A DNA stretch of 64,000 bases from Planctomycetales bacterium 71-10 (GCA_001898385.1 MKTT01000073.1:1-64000), one strand, 5' to 3'; counted from the first letter of the stretch, positions 32,479 to 41,837 are shown. Notes: generated from the sequence alone by a model not told the origin. Numbers and translations are program-made.

Positions 32479-34752
32479 TCAGTGGAAGATCCCGAACTTC
32501 TTCTTGGCGAAGAAGGGGTGCTTGGCGTCGCAGGCGTCGCAGGCCGGGAGGGTGGTCACCGGCAGGCTCGTGGCCTGGGGCGAGGCGACCACGCTCTGGG
32601 ACGACGGCATCACGACGGGCTCGCAGGCGACCACGACCGGGACCTTGACGCAGACCTCGACCGGGACCTGCTTGCAGACGGTCTTCGGCACGCAGATCGT
32701 CTTGACGTCGGTGACCTGCTTGCAGACGGTCACCGGGCAGTGGACGACCTTGGTGTCGACGACCTGGCGGCAGGTCGTGTACGGGACCTGTCGGGTGCAG
32801 ACGACCTGCTGGGTCTCGCAGATGGTCTGCGGGACGCACTTGGTGCGCTGCTCCGTCACGGTCTCGCAGATGGTCTGCGGGACCTGCTTGACGCACTGCT
32901 CCTGGACCATCCGGCAGGTCGTCACCGGCACCTGGCACGAGCGGGTCTCGGCGACCATCCGGCAGGTCGTGACCGGCACCTGCTTGGAGCAGGTCTCGGT
33001 GACGATGCGGCAGGTGGTGATCGGGACGCGCTTCACGCAGGCCTGGGGCACCATCTTGGTGATCGTGCACGGCACCTGCTTGGCGCGGGTCTCGCGGACC
33101 ATGCGGGTGTAGGTGTACGGCACCTGCTTGGTGAGCCGCTCGGGGACGTAGGTCGTGACCTGGTACGGGTCCTGGCGGAACTCGGTCTTGTTGCACAGCT
33201 TGGTCACGCTGACCGGGACGCAGCGGGTCCGGGTCTGGGAGACCATGTTGCAGACCGTGTACGGCACCGTCTTCGTGCAGGTCTCCTGGACCGTCTTGCA
33301 GACCGTGACCGGCACCTGCTTGACGCACTCCTGCGGGATGTACTCGCAGACCGTGTACGGGACCTGCTTCGACTGGACCTCCTGCACGGTACGGCAGACG
33401 GTGACGGGGACCTGCTTGACGACCTCCTCGGAGACGTACTGGCAGGTCGTGACCGGGATCTGCTCGGTGGTCGTGACGGGGACCTTCTTGCAGATCGTGA
33501 CCGGGACCTGCTTCGTCACCGACTGCCGCTCATACACGGTGCACTCGACGTTCTCGACGACCGTCTGGGGGCAGTTGACCGTCCGCTGGCACCAGGTGCC
33601 GGGCGTCTCGACCAGGCAGCCGTTGATGCAGACCGTCTTGCCGGGGACGTAGTAGCTCTGGACGACCGGCACGCAGACCGTCTTGGAGACCTGCTTGACG
33701 ATCGTCCGGGGGACGCAGACCGTCTCGCAGACGTCCTTCATGACGGTCTCGGAAGAGGTCTGGTAGACCGTCTTGCAGACCGTCTTCATGGTGGTCGTCT
33801 GGACCGGGCGGCAGACGGTGTACCGGCACTCCTTCATCACGGTCTCTCGCACCGGGCGGCTGACCGTGTAGGTGCAGGTCTTGTACTCGGTCCGCCGGAC
33901 CGGCACCTGCACGGTGTACCGGCACTCCTTCATGACCGTCTCGCGCACCGGGCGGCTGACCGTGTAGGCGACCTGCTTGTAGGCCGTCGACTTCACGGGG
34001 ACCATCACGGTGTACGGCTGCTGCTGCATCACGGTCGACTGGACCGGCACCTGCACCGTGTAGGGGACGGTGCGGTAGCAGGTCTTCTGCACGGGACGGT
34101 TCACCGTGTAGCAGACCGTCTTGTACGCCGTCTCCTGGACCGGGGTGCAGATCACCTCGTTGACGGTCTTGAGGATCGTCTCCTGGACCGGGCGGCAGAC
34201 GGTGTACGTGACGTCCTTGAACGACGTCTCGCGCACCTGGCGGTTCACGTTGTAGTACTGCGTCTGGAGGTGCGTCTCCCGCACGGGACGCTGGACGGTG
34301 TACGTCCGGGTCTCGTAGTGGGTCTCGCGCACCGGCTTGCTCACCGTGTACGCGACGTCCTTCCAGACCGTCCGCGTGACCGGCCGCTGGACGGTGTAGT
34401 TCACCGTCTGGTTGACCGTGCGGTACACCGGCTTGCTGACCGTGTACTGCTCCTCGCGGACGTGGTTCTCGACGACGTTCCGGACCGTCTGGACCGTCTT
34501 CGGCTGCATCACCGTCTCGGCGACGGTGCGCGTGACCGGGACCTGCTGCGTCTCATAGACGGTCTCCTGCACGTTGCGCAGGACCGTCTGACGCTGGATC
34601 TGATATTCGACGTGCTGCCCCCCACACTCCTGGGGGGCCGGGCAGCCGCGCAACGAGGCGCCGCCGCCGTAACTGGCCTGGGCCGGGCGCGCGGCGTGCC
34701 CCAGTCCCAATCCTAGGACCGTCAGGGCGAGCCACGGTAGTTTTCTCAACAT
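32479..34752 (-). CDS. YTV-repeat cell-surface protein
   Basis: A 757-residue exported protein with a signal peptide (MLRKLPWLALTVLGLGLGHA). Next comes a short Gly/Cys segment, then roughly forty degenerate repeats built on YTVxRPVxET and VPVTxCxxV. The end is a Ser/Thr segment and a tail DACDAKHPFFAKKKFGIF. The YTV repeat is a planctomycete hallmark, found in very large proteins of the proteinaceous cell wall. The N-terminal half is Tyr-rich and the C-terminal half is Cys-rich, which suggests extensive disulfide cross-linking outside the cell. ATG 34752 has GGAG at 7 bases. It is monocistronic and convergent with the toxin-antitoxin pair. Confidence 0.92.
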   Translation of the reverse strand: MLRKLPWLALTVLGLGLGHAARPAQASYGGGASLRGCPAPQECGGQHVEYQIQRQTVLRNVQETVYETQQVPVTRTVAETVMQPKTVQTVRNVVENHVREEQYTVSKPVYRTVNQTVNYTVQRPVTRTVWKDVAYTVSKPVRETHYETRTYTVQRPVRETHLQTQYYNVNRQVRETSFKDVTYTVCRPVQETILKTVNEVICTPVQETAYKTVCYTVNRPVQKTCYRTVPYTVQVPVQSTVMQQQPYTVMVPVKSTAYKQVAYTVSRPVRETVMKECRYTVQVPVRRTEYKTCTYTVSRPVRETVMKECRYTVCRPVQTTTMKTVCKTVYQTSSETVMKDVCETVCVPRTIVKQVSKTVCVPVVQSYYVPGKTVCINGCLVETPGTWCQRTVNCPQTVVENVECTVYERQSVTKQVPVTICKKVPVTTTEQIPVTTCQYVSEEVVKQVPVTVCRTVQEVQSKQVPYTVCEYIPQECVKQVPVTVCKTVQETCTKTVPYTVCNMVSQTRTRCVPVSVTKLCNKTEFRQDPYQVTTYVPERLTKQVPYTYTRMVRETRAKQVPCTITKMVPQACVKRVPITTCRIVTETCSKQVPVTTCRMVAETRSCQVPVTTCRMVQEQCVKQVPQTICETVTEQRTKCVPQTICETQQVVCTRQVPYTTCRQVVDTKVVHCPVTVCKQVTDVKTICVPKTVCKQVPVEVCVKVPVVVACEPVVMPSSQSVVASPQATSLPVTTLPACDACDAKHPFFAKKKFGIFH

Positions 34753-35165
34753 CGGACGCTCCACGGTACACTCCCGACGAACTTCGGCGCTCAACGGCCT
34801 CAGCATCCGAGACTCCGCCTCGGGACCCTGGGCCGCCAACCACCCTTACTGTTCGTCTCTCCCCGATCCCCCCCTTCAGGGAGTTTGACTAAATTCCCCA
34901 CTGCCCCAAACCTCCCAAAACGCACGCTGATTACATGCGTCACCTAAGGAACGCAACCATCCTCAATCCCCGCAAGGTCTCCGGAGTCGAAAGAGCCCGC
35001 AAAGCCGGATCGGCCGTCGCCAGCGAACCGATCGGCCCGCGCCGGGGTCGGGAGGGGAAGTCGGCGGCTCCTGGTCGCCGGGGCCGTCCAGGGGGTATCC
35101 TTCGAGAGGGCGGGCGACGAAGTCGCCGCGCCGATCCGGGGTCCGGTAGCGAGGTGTCAGGGTCC
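34753..35165. other. Divergent spacer between the YTV gene and argJ
   Basis: I see no gene. Around 34850-34960 the sequence is AT-richer with pyrimidine runs and must hold the YTV promoter, but no clear hexamer pair stands out on either strand. No ARG-box-like palindrome is visible upstream of argJ. Confidence 0.4.
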
Positions 35166-36353
35166 ATGAGCGAAGCGTCGTCGATCGTCGTCCCGAAGGG
35201 TTTCCGGGCGTCCGGTGTGAAGGCGGGCGTGAAGCCGTCGGGGGGGCTGGACCTGGCGCTGATCGCCTCCGACGTCCCCTGCTCCGCGGCCGGCACCTTC
35301 ACCACGAACCGGGTCTGCGCCGCGCCGGTGAAGTGGTGCCGCGACATCGTGCCGACCGACGGCGTGCGGGCGATCGTGGTCAACGCCGGGAACGCGAACG
35401 CGGCGACCGGCGCCCAGGGCGAGGCCAACGTCCGCCGCACGGCCGAGTCCGCCGCGGCGCTGATCGGCTGCGACGCGCGCCAGGTGCTGATCGCCTCGAC
35501 CGGGGTGATCGGCCATCAACTGCCGATGGAGAAGATCGAGGCCGGCCTCCGCGCCGCGGCCCCCGCCCTCTCGGCCGACGCCGAGAGCTTCCGCACGGCC
35601 GCCCAGGCGATCCTGACCACCGACACCCGGACGAAGATCGTCTCGGAATCGCGCGACGGCTGGGCCCTGTTCGGGATGGCGAAGGGGGCGGCGATGATCG
35701 GGCCCCGGATGGCCACGATGCTCGCCTTCCTGACGACCGACGCCCGGGTCTCGCCGATGACGCTGAAGTCGATCCTCTCGGAGTCCGTCGAGGAGAGCTT
35801 CAACTGCGTCTCCGTCGAGGGCCACACCAGCACCAACGACACGGTGCTGCTCCTCGCCTCCGGCCTGGCCGGCGACGAGCTGTCGGGCGCGGGGCTCGAC
35901 CGATTCGCCGCCACGCTGCACGACGCCTGCCAGACGCTGGCCCAGGAGATGGCCGCCGACGGCGAGGGCTCGACGCACTTCATCGCGATCGACGTGGAGG
36001 GCTGCACCGACCGCGAGGAGGCCCGGACGCTCGCCCGCGCCGTGGCCGACAGCCCGCTCGTGAAGACGGCCATCCACGGCGCCGACCCGAACTGGGGCCG
36101 GATCGTCTCGGCCGCGGGCTACGCCGGGATCCCGTTCGAGGAGAACGAGCTGTCCCTCTGGATCAACGGCGTCTGCGTCTACGACCACGGCACCCCGACG
36201 GCCTTCGACGCCAACGCCCTCTCCTCAAACCTCCGCGCCAATCGCGACGTCCACCTCCGCCTCCTCTTCCAGCGCGGGGACGCTTCGATCCGCTTCTGGA
36301 CCTGCGACCTCACGGCCGAGTACGTCCACCTGAACGCGGACTACACGACCTGA
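35166..36353 (+). CDS. argJ: Glutamate N-acetyltransferase/amino-acid acetyltransferase (ArgJ)
   Basis: A 395-residue self-cleaving enzyme that transfers acetyl from N-acetylornithine to glutamate, closing the cyclic arginine pathway. Family blocks include GFRASGVKAGVKPSGGLDLA, VVNAGNANAATGAQGEAN and ASTGVIGHQLPMEKI. The autocleavage site is GPRMATMLAFLTTDA, with the nucleophile Thr184. HTSTNDTVLLLASG and IHGADPNWGRIVSAAGYAGI follow. The subunits after cleavage would be about 183 and 212 residues. ATG 35166 gives the usual family length. No other arg gene is adjacent. It converges on the small hypothetical gene 10 bases downstream. Confidence 0.96.
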   Translation: MSEASSIVVPKGFRASGVKAGVKPSGGLDLALIASDVPCSAAGTFTTNRVCAAPVKWCRDIVPTDGVRAIVVNAGNANAATGAQGEANVRRTAESAAALIGCDARQVLIASTGVIGHQLPMEKIEAGLRAAAPALSADAESFRTAAQAILTTDTRTKIVSESRDGWALFGMAKGAAMIGPRMATMLAFLTTDARVSPMTLKSILSESVEESFNCVSVEGHTSTNDTVLLLASGLAGDELSGAGLDRFAATLHDACQTLAQEMAADGEGSTHFIAIDVEGCTDREEARTLARAVADSPLVKTAIHGADPNWGRIVSAAGYAGIPFEENELSLWINGVCVYDHGTPTAFDANALSSNLRANRDVHLRLLFQRGDASIRFWTCDLTAEYVHLNADYTT

Positions 36354-36363
36354 CCATCCCGGG

Positions 36364-36780
36364 TCAGTCTTCCTCATCGTCGTCATCCATCGCGAATCCG
36401 CCGGTCTCGATCCGGCCGGCGGGGTCGCCCGAAAAGTAAGCATCGGCGCACCCGAAGGCGTATTCGTGGAACGAGAACGATTCGGACGGGACGTAGACGT
36501 CGCCGATGGCGTCCGGGGCCGTGTCCGTGTTGAGGAATTCCGTCGAGAAGCCCAGCAGCGGGTACAGGCGAGCCCCGTCGGCCTCCGCCTTGAACCAGCC
36601 CTGATCGTGGAAGTTCCCCATCGCGGCCAGGAAGCCCCGGCCGATCTCCTCGCGCGCGGTCGGGTCGTCGACGCCGTGCTCCTTGAGGACCCCGTCGAGC
36701 CGATCGAGCAGGATGCACTGATAGGCCGCGCCCATTTCCTCGTAAGCATCGTCGCGGACCAGCTTCGTCGGCTTCGCCAT
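36364..36780 (-). CDS. Acidic hypothetical protein (138 aa)
   Basis: A 138-residue soluble protein without a recognised family. It contains YEEMGAAYQCILLDRLDGVL, the segment EEIGRGFLAAMGNFHDQGWF, and ends in an acidic DDDDEED tail. Codon use matches the surrounding genes. Two adjacent ATGs exist (36783 and 36780); the second is better spaced from GGAAGGG. It lies 20 bases downstream of a small membrane-protein frame, with which it may be cotranscribed. Confidence 0.65.
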   Translation of the reverse strand: MAKPTKLVRDDAYEEMGAAYQCILLDRLDGVLKEHGVDDPTAREEIGRGFLAAMGNFHDQGWFKAEADGARLYPLLGFSTEFLNTDTAPDAIGDVYVPSESFSFHEYAFGCADAYFSGDPAGRIETGGFAMDDDDEED

Positions 36781-36800
36781 CATGCCCTTCCGACCGTCCG

Positions 36801-37013
36801 TCAGTGGAAGTCCGAAGTCGTGTGAGCCTTCGCATCGCTCCGTCCCGGCGACGCGACGAGGATCGACGTCGAGACCAGCCCCCCGGCCGCCAGGATCGAC
36901 CCGGCCACGAACCCCGCCGCGCAGGCGAATGTCTCCACCCCTCCGACGACGAGCAACAGCAGGAAACTCACGGCCATCCCCAGGACGCCGACGATGAAGG
37001 TGAGGCAGGCCAC
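36801..37013 (-). CDS. Small two-helix membrane protein, tentative
   Basis: A 70-residue frame starting at GTG 37013, just after an in-frame stop. It encodes two hydrophobic helices (about residues 3-24 and 29-54) and a polar, basic tail. The hydrophobic pattern favours a real protein, but no family or strong ribosome-binding site is evident. The short gap to the next gene suggests an operon. Confidence 0.45.
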   Translation of the reverse strand: MACLTFIVGVLGMAVSFLLLLVVGGVETFACAAGFVAGSILAAGGLVSTSILVASPGRSDAKAHTTSDFH

Positions 37014-37124
37014 GACCGTCCAGGCGGTTCAAAGCGTCGACGTCGAGATCATCAAGGCGTCTTCCCCCTGTCCAAAAAATGAGACTCCTCGCTCGACTCC
37101 ACCGAGACCCCAGGAGACTTGAGG

Positions 37125-37204
37125 AAGGGTGGTCCGGGCGGTCCGCCCGAACGTCTCCATTTCGGGGGCCGCCGACGTCCGGGCGGACCGCCCGGACCAC
37201 CCTT
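37125..37204. repeat. 25-bp perfect inverted repeat, REP-like
   Basis: Positions 37125-37149 and 37180-37204 are exact inverted copies around a 30-base loop. Each arm contains the inner palindrome CGGGCGGTCCGCCCG. The layout (25-bp arms, intergenic) matches the element at 8851-8918, although the sequences differ, so these may be two families of dispersed hairpins. Confidence 0.85.
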
Positions 37205-37353
37205 CACCTCCGTTCGGCCCCCCCTCGTTTCCTGTGGCAGTCGTGATCCCCGGGGTTATGCCTGGCTCCGGTGGGGTTGCTTGAGGAAGGCCCAGAATTG
37301 GGTCCGATCGTAGGAAGCAACCTTCGCGGCCAACGAACGCAAAGCATTAATCT

Positions 37354-37368
37354 ACAGTATTTTACTGT
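37354..37368. promoter_or_regulatory. Palindromic operator candidate ACAGTA-TTT-TACTGT
   Basis: A perfect 6-bp inverted repeat with a 3-base centre sits in an AT-rich island (AAAGCATTAATCTACAGTAT...). It lies in the 680-base spacer between the small membrane gene (minus strand, 37013) and the lyase-like gene (plus strand, 37695). The rest of the spacer after the hairpin at 37125-37204 shows no gene. The binding protein is unknown. Confidence 0.35.
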
Positions 37369-37694
37369 CGCCACAAGCTGGCTTCGATCGTCGGTTTTCG
37401 AAGATTCGTCCGCATCGCCTCTCGACGACCGTCCCGCCGCATACGGTAGGGCCGCACGGGCGAGACATCAAGCCGACTCGCGGCGCGACGGCCTCGCGAG
37501 GCCACTCGGCCGGGGCGGCTTCCGAAGTCGAGTTTTCAAAGATCGAAGTCCCGTCGTCGAAGAAGATCGCGACGATCGACGCCCGGATTTCAGGAATCCG
37601 GAAAGATGGCCGGAAAGACGGAGACGTCCCCGGTTCTGATATCCTCGGCGGGAGGACGAGGCATCGATGACCCCGTCGCGCGAGGAGGTCGATG

Positions 37695-39695
37695 ATGACG
37701 GACCGGTCACGACGATGGCGGTTGTTCCTGACGGCGACGCTGGCGACGGCCCTGGCCGGCGCCGACGAGCCCCGCTTCTCCAGGCCCGACCCGGCCGCGG
37801 CGCTGGGCGAATACAAGGTCTATACGCAGCCCGGCGACCCCCTCCGCCCGGTCGTCGAGGACTGGGAAGGCGCGCGCCGTCGCGCGGCGGATCCCGCCTG
37901 GGACGACTGGGTCGCCGCACGTCGGGCCGAGGTCGACGACTGGATGGCCCGTCGTCGCGATCGGGTCGAGTGGCGGGCCGGCTGGCATCACGACTTCGTC
38001 AGCCCCAGGGACGGCTCGTTCCTGATCTGGACGGCCGACGAGCCCGGCCCTGATACGCTCCGCAGCCGGAACGACCCGGTGACGCCCGTCGCGCTGACGC
38101 CGACGCTGCACGCCGCCTGGGTCGGCCGCTTCCGCACCACGAACGCCTCGATGATGGGCGAGGCCGCCCGGCTGTTCCGCCTCACCGACGAGCGGGCTTA
38201 CGCCGACTGGGCCGCCGGCCAGCTCGACTTCTACACGGCGAACTACACGAAGTTCCCCCGCCTGCCCAAGCCCAACCCCGGCACGCAGATGATGTGGCAG
38301 TCGCTCGACGAGGCCACCATCCTGACCCGCTTCGTCGACGCCGCCCGCCTGCTCGACGGCTTCGCCGAGGCGGATCGCAAACGGGCCTGGCTCGACGGCC
38401 TGTTCCGGCCCCAGTGCGACTTGCTCGCCCAGACGCGCCGCGACATCCACAACATCGCCTGCTGGCAACGCTCGGCCGCGGCCCAGGTCGCCCTGCTGTA
38501 TCACGACGACGCCTTGTGGAAGCAGGCCGTCGACGGCCCGTTCGGCGTCCGGCAGCAGGTCCGCGAGGGGATCACCGGCGACTACCTCTGGTACGAGCAG
38601 TCGCTCGGCTACAACACCTACACGGCTTCCGCCCTGATGCCGCTGTTCGAGGCCGCATGGCTGGCCGGCCGCGCGGGGGAGCTGCGCGAGGAGATGCTCT
38701 GCGTGCAGAACCTGATCCTCGCCCCGATGGCCCTGCGGTTCCCCGACGGCCGCCTCCCCACCCCCGCGGATCAGAACGGCACCGGCAGGGTCCCCAACCG
38801 CAGCAACCTGGCCGACGCCGCCCGCCTGTTTCCCAACCCGATCGGCCTGGAGGAAGCGGCCGGGCGGCGGTCCTGGGCGACGCTCGTCGACCCGTCGCCC
38901 GCCCCGCCCGGCGACCGCTACGTCCTCCCGCCGGTCGTCTCGCGCGACCTGGAGTCGAGCCGCATGGCCGTGCTGGCGGCCGATGGCTGGCAGGTCTTCT
39001 TCCACTACGGCCAGCTCACACCGTCGCACGCGCAGGCCGAGGCCCTGAACTTCGAGGCGACCTATCGGGGCGTCGACGTGACCCACGACCCGGGGACGGT
39101 CGGCTACGGCTCGCCGCTGCACAAGGGCTGGTATCGCACGGCCCCCGCGCACAACGTCCCGATGGTCGACGGCCGAGGCCAGGTCGGCTGGGACCCGGGC
39201 GAACGCTCGGCCTTCTCGACGACCTCCATCGCCGCCGCCCAACCGCGCTACGGCCCGGACGCGACGGCCTCGCGCCGGCTCGCCATCGAGGGCGGCAGGC
39301 TCGTCGACGAGGCGACCGTCGAGGCCCCGCACGCGAATGCCGGCGATTCGCACCACGCCGGCCTGACGCTGCACGTCCAGGGCCGCGTGGAAATCCCCGA
39401 GTCGTTCCGCGCCGATCCCTCCTTCGCCGAATCGCGGCCCGACCCGTTCCGGCACTGGAAAGACGCCCGGACCGCGACGTCCACCGACCGGGCCGAGTTC
39501 GTCGTCGCCTACCCGAAGGGCGTCCGGATCCGCGTGGTTTTCGAGACGCCGGGCCCGTTCCGCGTCACCCTGGCGAACACCCCCGACGCGCCCCCGAAAC
39601 GTCGCGAATCCTTCTACCTGGAAACCGACGCCCCGAAGGCCGTCTTCCGCACGACCTTCGAGCCGCTGGAGGGCGAGGGCAAGCCGAGACCGTGA
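37695..39695 (+). CDS. Secreted heparinase/alginate-lyase-like protein
   Basis: A 666-residue exported protein. After the signal peptide (about 1-22) the N-terminal half is an alpha/alpha-toroid typical of alginate lyase and heparinase II/III families (YADWAAGQLDFYTANYTKFP; ACWQRSAAAQVALLYHDDAL; GDYLWYEQSLGYNTYTASAL). The second half is a beta-rich domain of the heparinase II/III type (FFHYGQLTPSHAQAEALNFE; THDPGTVGYGSPLHKGWYRT, then APAHNVPMVDG). Catalytic Tyr/His candidates fall in these blocks. It would cleave uronic-acid polysaccharides by beta-elimination; the substrate cannot be assigned. GAGGAGG at 37682 favours ATG 37695 over ATG 37692. No transporter genes are adjacent. Confidence 0.82.
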   Translation: MTDRSRRWRLFLTATLATALAGADEPRFSRPDPAAALGEYKVYTQPGDPLRPVVEDWEGARRRAADPAWDDWVAARRAEVDDWMARRRDRVEWRAGWHHDFVSPRDGSFLIWTADEPGPDTLRSRNDPVTPVALTPTLHAAWVGRFRTTNASMMGEAARLFRLTDERAYADWAAGQLDFYTANYTKFPRLPKPNPGTQMMWQSLDEATILTRFVDAARLLDGFAEADRKRAWLDGLFRPQCDLLAQTRRDIHNIACWQRSAAAQVALLYHDDALWKQAVDGPFGVRQQVREGITGDYLWYEQSLGYNTYTASALMPLFEAAWLAGRAGELREEMLCVQNLILAPMALRFPDGRLPTPADQNGTGRVPNRSNLADAARLFPNPIGLEEAAGRRSWATLVDPSPAPPGDRYVLPPVVSRDLESSRMAVLAADGWQVFFHYGQLTPSHAQAEALNFEATYRGVDVTHDPGTVGYGSPLHKGWYRTAPAHNVPMVDGRGQVGWDPGERSAFSTTSIAAAQPRYGPDATASRRLAIEGGRLVDEATVEAPHANAGDSHHAGLTLHVQGRVEIPESFRADPSFAESRPDPFRHWKDARTATSTDRAEFVVAYPKGVRIRVVFETPGPFRVTLANTPDAPPKRRESFYLETDAPKAVFRTTFEPLEGEGKPRP

Positions 39696-39734
39696 AGGTG
39701 CAGGCCCATCGCGAGAAGTCCGCCGAAGCCCGCG

Positions 39735-39838
39735 TCGGCCCGATCGGGCGGTCTTCGGATCCCGATGGCGACCGTGCTTCGCGTCCCCCTCATCTGACGC
39801 CTTCGGCGTCTGTCTTCCCCCGCGAGGGGGGAAGACGT
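39735..39838. repeat. Half copy of the MITE-like repeat
   Basis: About 104 bases here match 44748-44851 closely. Both share CCCGATCGGGCGG, CGTGCTTCGCGTCCCCCTCA and a terminal hairpin GTCTTCCCCC-gcgag-GGGGGAAGAC (39812-39836). Only the right half of the element is present. The hairpin lies between convergent genes and may act as their terminator. Confidence 0.75.
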
Positions 39839-39866
39839 CACACCGTTGGATCTTCGTTGCAGTCGC

Positions 39867-41837
39867 TCACTTCGCCTCGGCCTTGGCGGCCTCGCCGCCG
39901 GCCTTGCCCTTGATGCGGGGCTGGCCGTAGGGCATGGTCACGGGGGCGTCGGCGGGCTCGACGAGCTTGTGCTCCTTGTCGAGTTCGGGCCTGTCCAGGA
40001 CCGTGACGCGGCCGGTGGGCCAGACGAGGGTCAGCTTGTCGATGGGGCCCTCGCCGACGCCGATGGTGAGTCGGGGGTCGTTGGACGATTCCATGCTCAC
40101 GCCCCCCTTGCGCTGGCGGTAGATGGTGCGCCCCGGGGTCTCGACGATCGCCAGCGCGCCGACGGCGTCGCGGCTGCTCTTGGTCCCCTGGAGTGCCAGG
40201 CGGATCCAATGGTGCTTGGTCGGCGTGTCGTTGCGGAGGACGGCGGCCGGGCGGTCCTTGTCATTGACGACGATGTCGACGTCGCCGTCGTCGTCGAGGT
40301 CGCCGAAGGCCGCGCCGCGGCCGACGTACTTGCCTTCGAAGTAGGGGCCGGCGTCGCGCGTGGCCAGGCGGAACCGCTTGCCGTGGTCGTTGCGGAAGAG
40401 GAGCGGCGGCTCCTCGTAGTCGATCGGCTGGCCGAGGAGGCGGCGGTTGTCGTCGACGTGGCCGTTGGTCGTGAAGACGTCGGGCCAGCCGTCGGCGTCG
40501 AAGTCGACCAGCCCGGTCCCCCAGCTCACGAACGGCATGGAGTCGGAGGCCAGGCCGAAGTACGGGGTGTTGTCGAAGAAGCCCGCCTTGCCGAGGTTCT
40601 GGTACAGCGTGTTGTACTCGTGGGCGAAGTTGGTGACGAACAGCTCGGGCAGGCCGTCGCCGTCGACGTCCTCCGCGTCCACGCCCATCCCCGACTGCGC
40701 CGAGCCGTGGTAATCGAACGCCGCGCCGGACAGCTCGGTGGCGTCGTCGAAGGTGCCGTCGCCGCGGTTGATGAACAGGAAGTTGGGGGTCATGTCGTTG
40801 GCGACGTACAGGTCGACCAGGCCGTCGTCGTTGACGTCGACGGAGACCACGCCGAAGCCGTGGCCGTCGGAGCGCGGGCGCGGGACGCGCTTCTTGGCGC
40901 CGGAGGGCTCGTCGACCTCGGCGGTGATGACCTGGTCGTAGACGTCGGTGAAGGTGCCGTCGCCGTTGTTGCGGTAGAAGAAGTGGGGGACGCCGACGAC
41001 CGTGCGCGGCGAGGCGTAGAGCCAGATCTTCTTCTCCGGGTCGCCGACGCGGTGGTGGTCCTCCGGGTAGTTCCAGCGGCCGTAGTTGGAGACGTAGAGG
41101 TCCAGGTCGCCGTCGTTGTCGTAGTCGATCGTCGCCCCGCCCGAGGACCACGACGCCCTGTCGACGCCCGCCTCCTTGGAGACGTCCTTGAACGTGCCGT
41201 CGCCGTTGTTGCGGTAGAGGACGTTCGCGCCGTAGTTGCAGAGGAAGACGTCCTGGTCGCCGTCGTTATCCAGGTCGCCGACGATGATCCCGTGGCAGAA
41301 GCCGCGGTAGCCCAGGCCGGACTTCTCCGTGACGTCTTCGAACTTGCCGCCGCCCAGGTTCTTGAACAGTCGGTTCGGGCCCTTCACGGCCGTCCCCAGC
41401 GGGAGGACGGTCTGGGAGGCGAAGTAGAGGTCCATGCGGCCGTCGCCGTCGTGGTCGAAGATCGCCACGCCCGAGCCGTTGGCGGTGGGATAGTGCTTCT
41501 CCTCGACCATGCCGGAGAAGTGGACGAAGTCGACGCCCGACTCCTTGGCGACCTCGGCGAAGCGGAAGGGGCTGGGCTCGGCCTGCTTGGAGAGCGTGAC
41601 GGTCTCGGACATGAGGGTGACGCGGTCCCCCTCGATCCCGGAGACCGCCTGGGCCGGCTTCTTGGCCTCGGCGGCCCTGGTGGGGCGCTTCTTCTCGCCC
41701 TTGGCGGGTGCCGAGGCGGCCCCCCGGCCGGTCGCGGGGCCCTCGCCGCCCCCCCCGCAGCCCGCCGCGGCCAGGGCCGCGAAGGCGCACAACCAGGCCC
41801 GGACGGGCGTCGATCGCGTCGTGGATCGCATGGACAT
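39867..41837 (-). CDS. CRTAC1-family FG-GAP/VCBS lipoprotein
   Basis: A 656-residue exported protein with a lipoprotein signal (ALAAAGC at the cleavage site). After a Lys/Ala-rich linker, a seven-bladed integrin-alpha-like propeller carries repeated calcium-binding FG-GAP/VCBS motifs (FDHDGDGRMDLYF, VGDLDNDGDQDVFLCNYG, IDYDNDGDLDLYVSNYG, VDVNDDGLVDLYVAND, EDVDGDGLPELFVTNF, VDFDADGWPDVFTTNG). An ASPIC/UnbV domain lies at the C-terminus (IRLALQGTKSSRDAVGALAI). Such proteins are abundant in planctomycetes and are thought to bind polysaccharides or other ligands. ATG 41837 follows GGAG at 5 bases. Confidence 0.92.
   Translation of the reverse strand: MSMRSTTRSTPVRAWLCAFAALAAAGCGGGGEGPATGRGAASAPAKGEKKRPTRAAEAKKPAQAVSGIEGDRVTLMSETVTLSKQAEPSPFRFAEVAKESGVDFVHFSGMVEEKHYPTANGSGVAIFDHDGDGRMDLYFASQTVLPLGTAVKGPNRLFKNLGGGKFEDVTEKSGLGYRGFCHGIIVGDLDNDGDQDVFLCNYGANVLYRNNGDGTFKDVSKEAGVDRASWSSGGATIDYDNDGDLDLYVSNYGRWNYPEDHHRVGDPEKKIWLYASPRTVVGVPHFFYRNNGDGTFTDVYDQVITAEVDEPSGAKKRVPRPRSDGHGFGVVSVDVNDDGLVDLYVANDMTPNFLFINRGDGTFDDATELSGAAFDYHGSAQSGMGVDAEDVDGDGLPELFVTNFAHEYNTLYQNLGKAGFFDNTPYFGLASDSMPFVSWGTGLVDFDADGWPDVFTTNGHVDDNRRLLGQPIDYEEPPLLFRNDHGKRFRLATRDAGPYFEGKYVGRGAAFGDLDDDGDVDIVVNDKDRPAAVLRNDTPTKHHWIRLALQGTKSSRDAVGALAIVETPGRTIYRQRKGGVSMESSNDPRLTIGVGEGPIDKLTLVWPTGRVTVLDRPELDKEHKLVEPADAPVTMPYGQPRIKGKAGGEAAKAEAK

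Noticed and set aside
32482-34716. A 744-codon plus-strand frame rich in Asp, Leu and Arg opposite the YTV gene
   Set aside because: It mirrors the repeats of the YTV gene and has no ribosome-binding site or family.
37354-37368. The palindrome as a LexA box
   Set aside because: The half-sites are ACAG...CTGT, the reverse of the CTGT...ACAG order of the E. coli SOS box, and the spacing is wrong.
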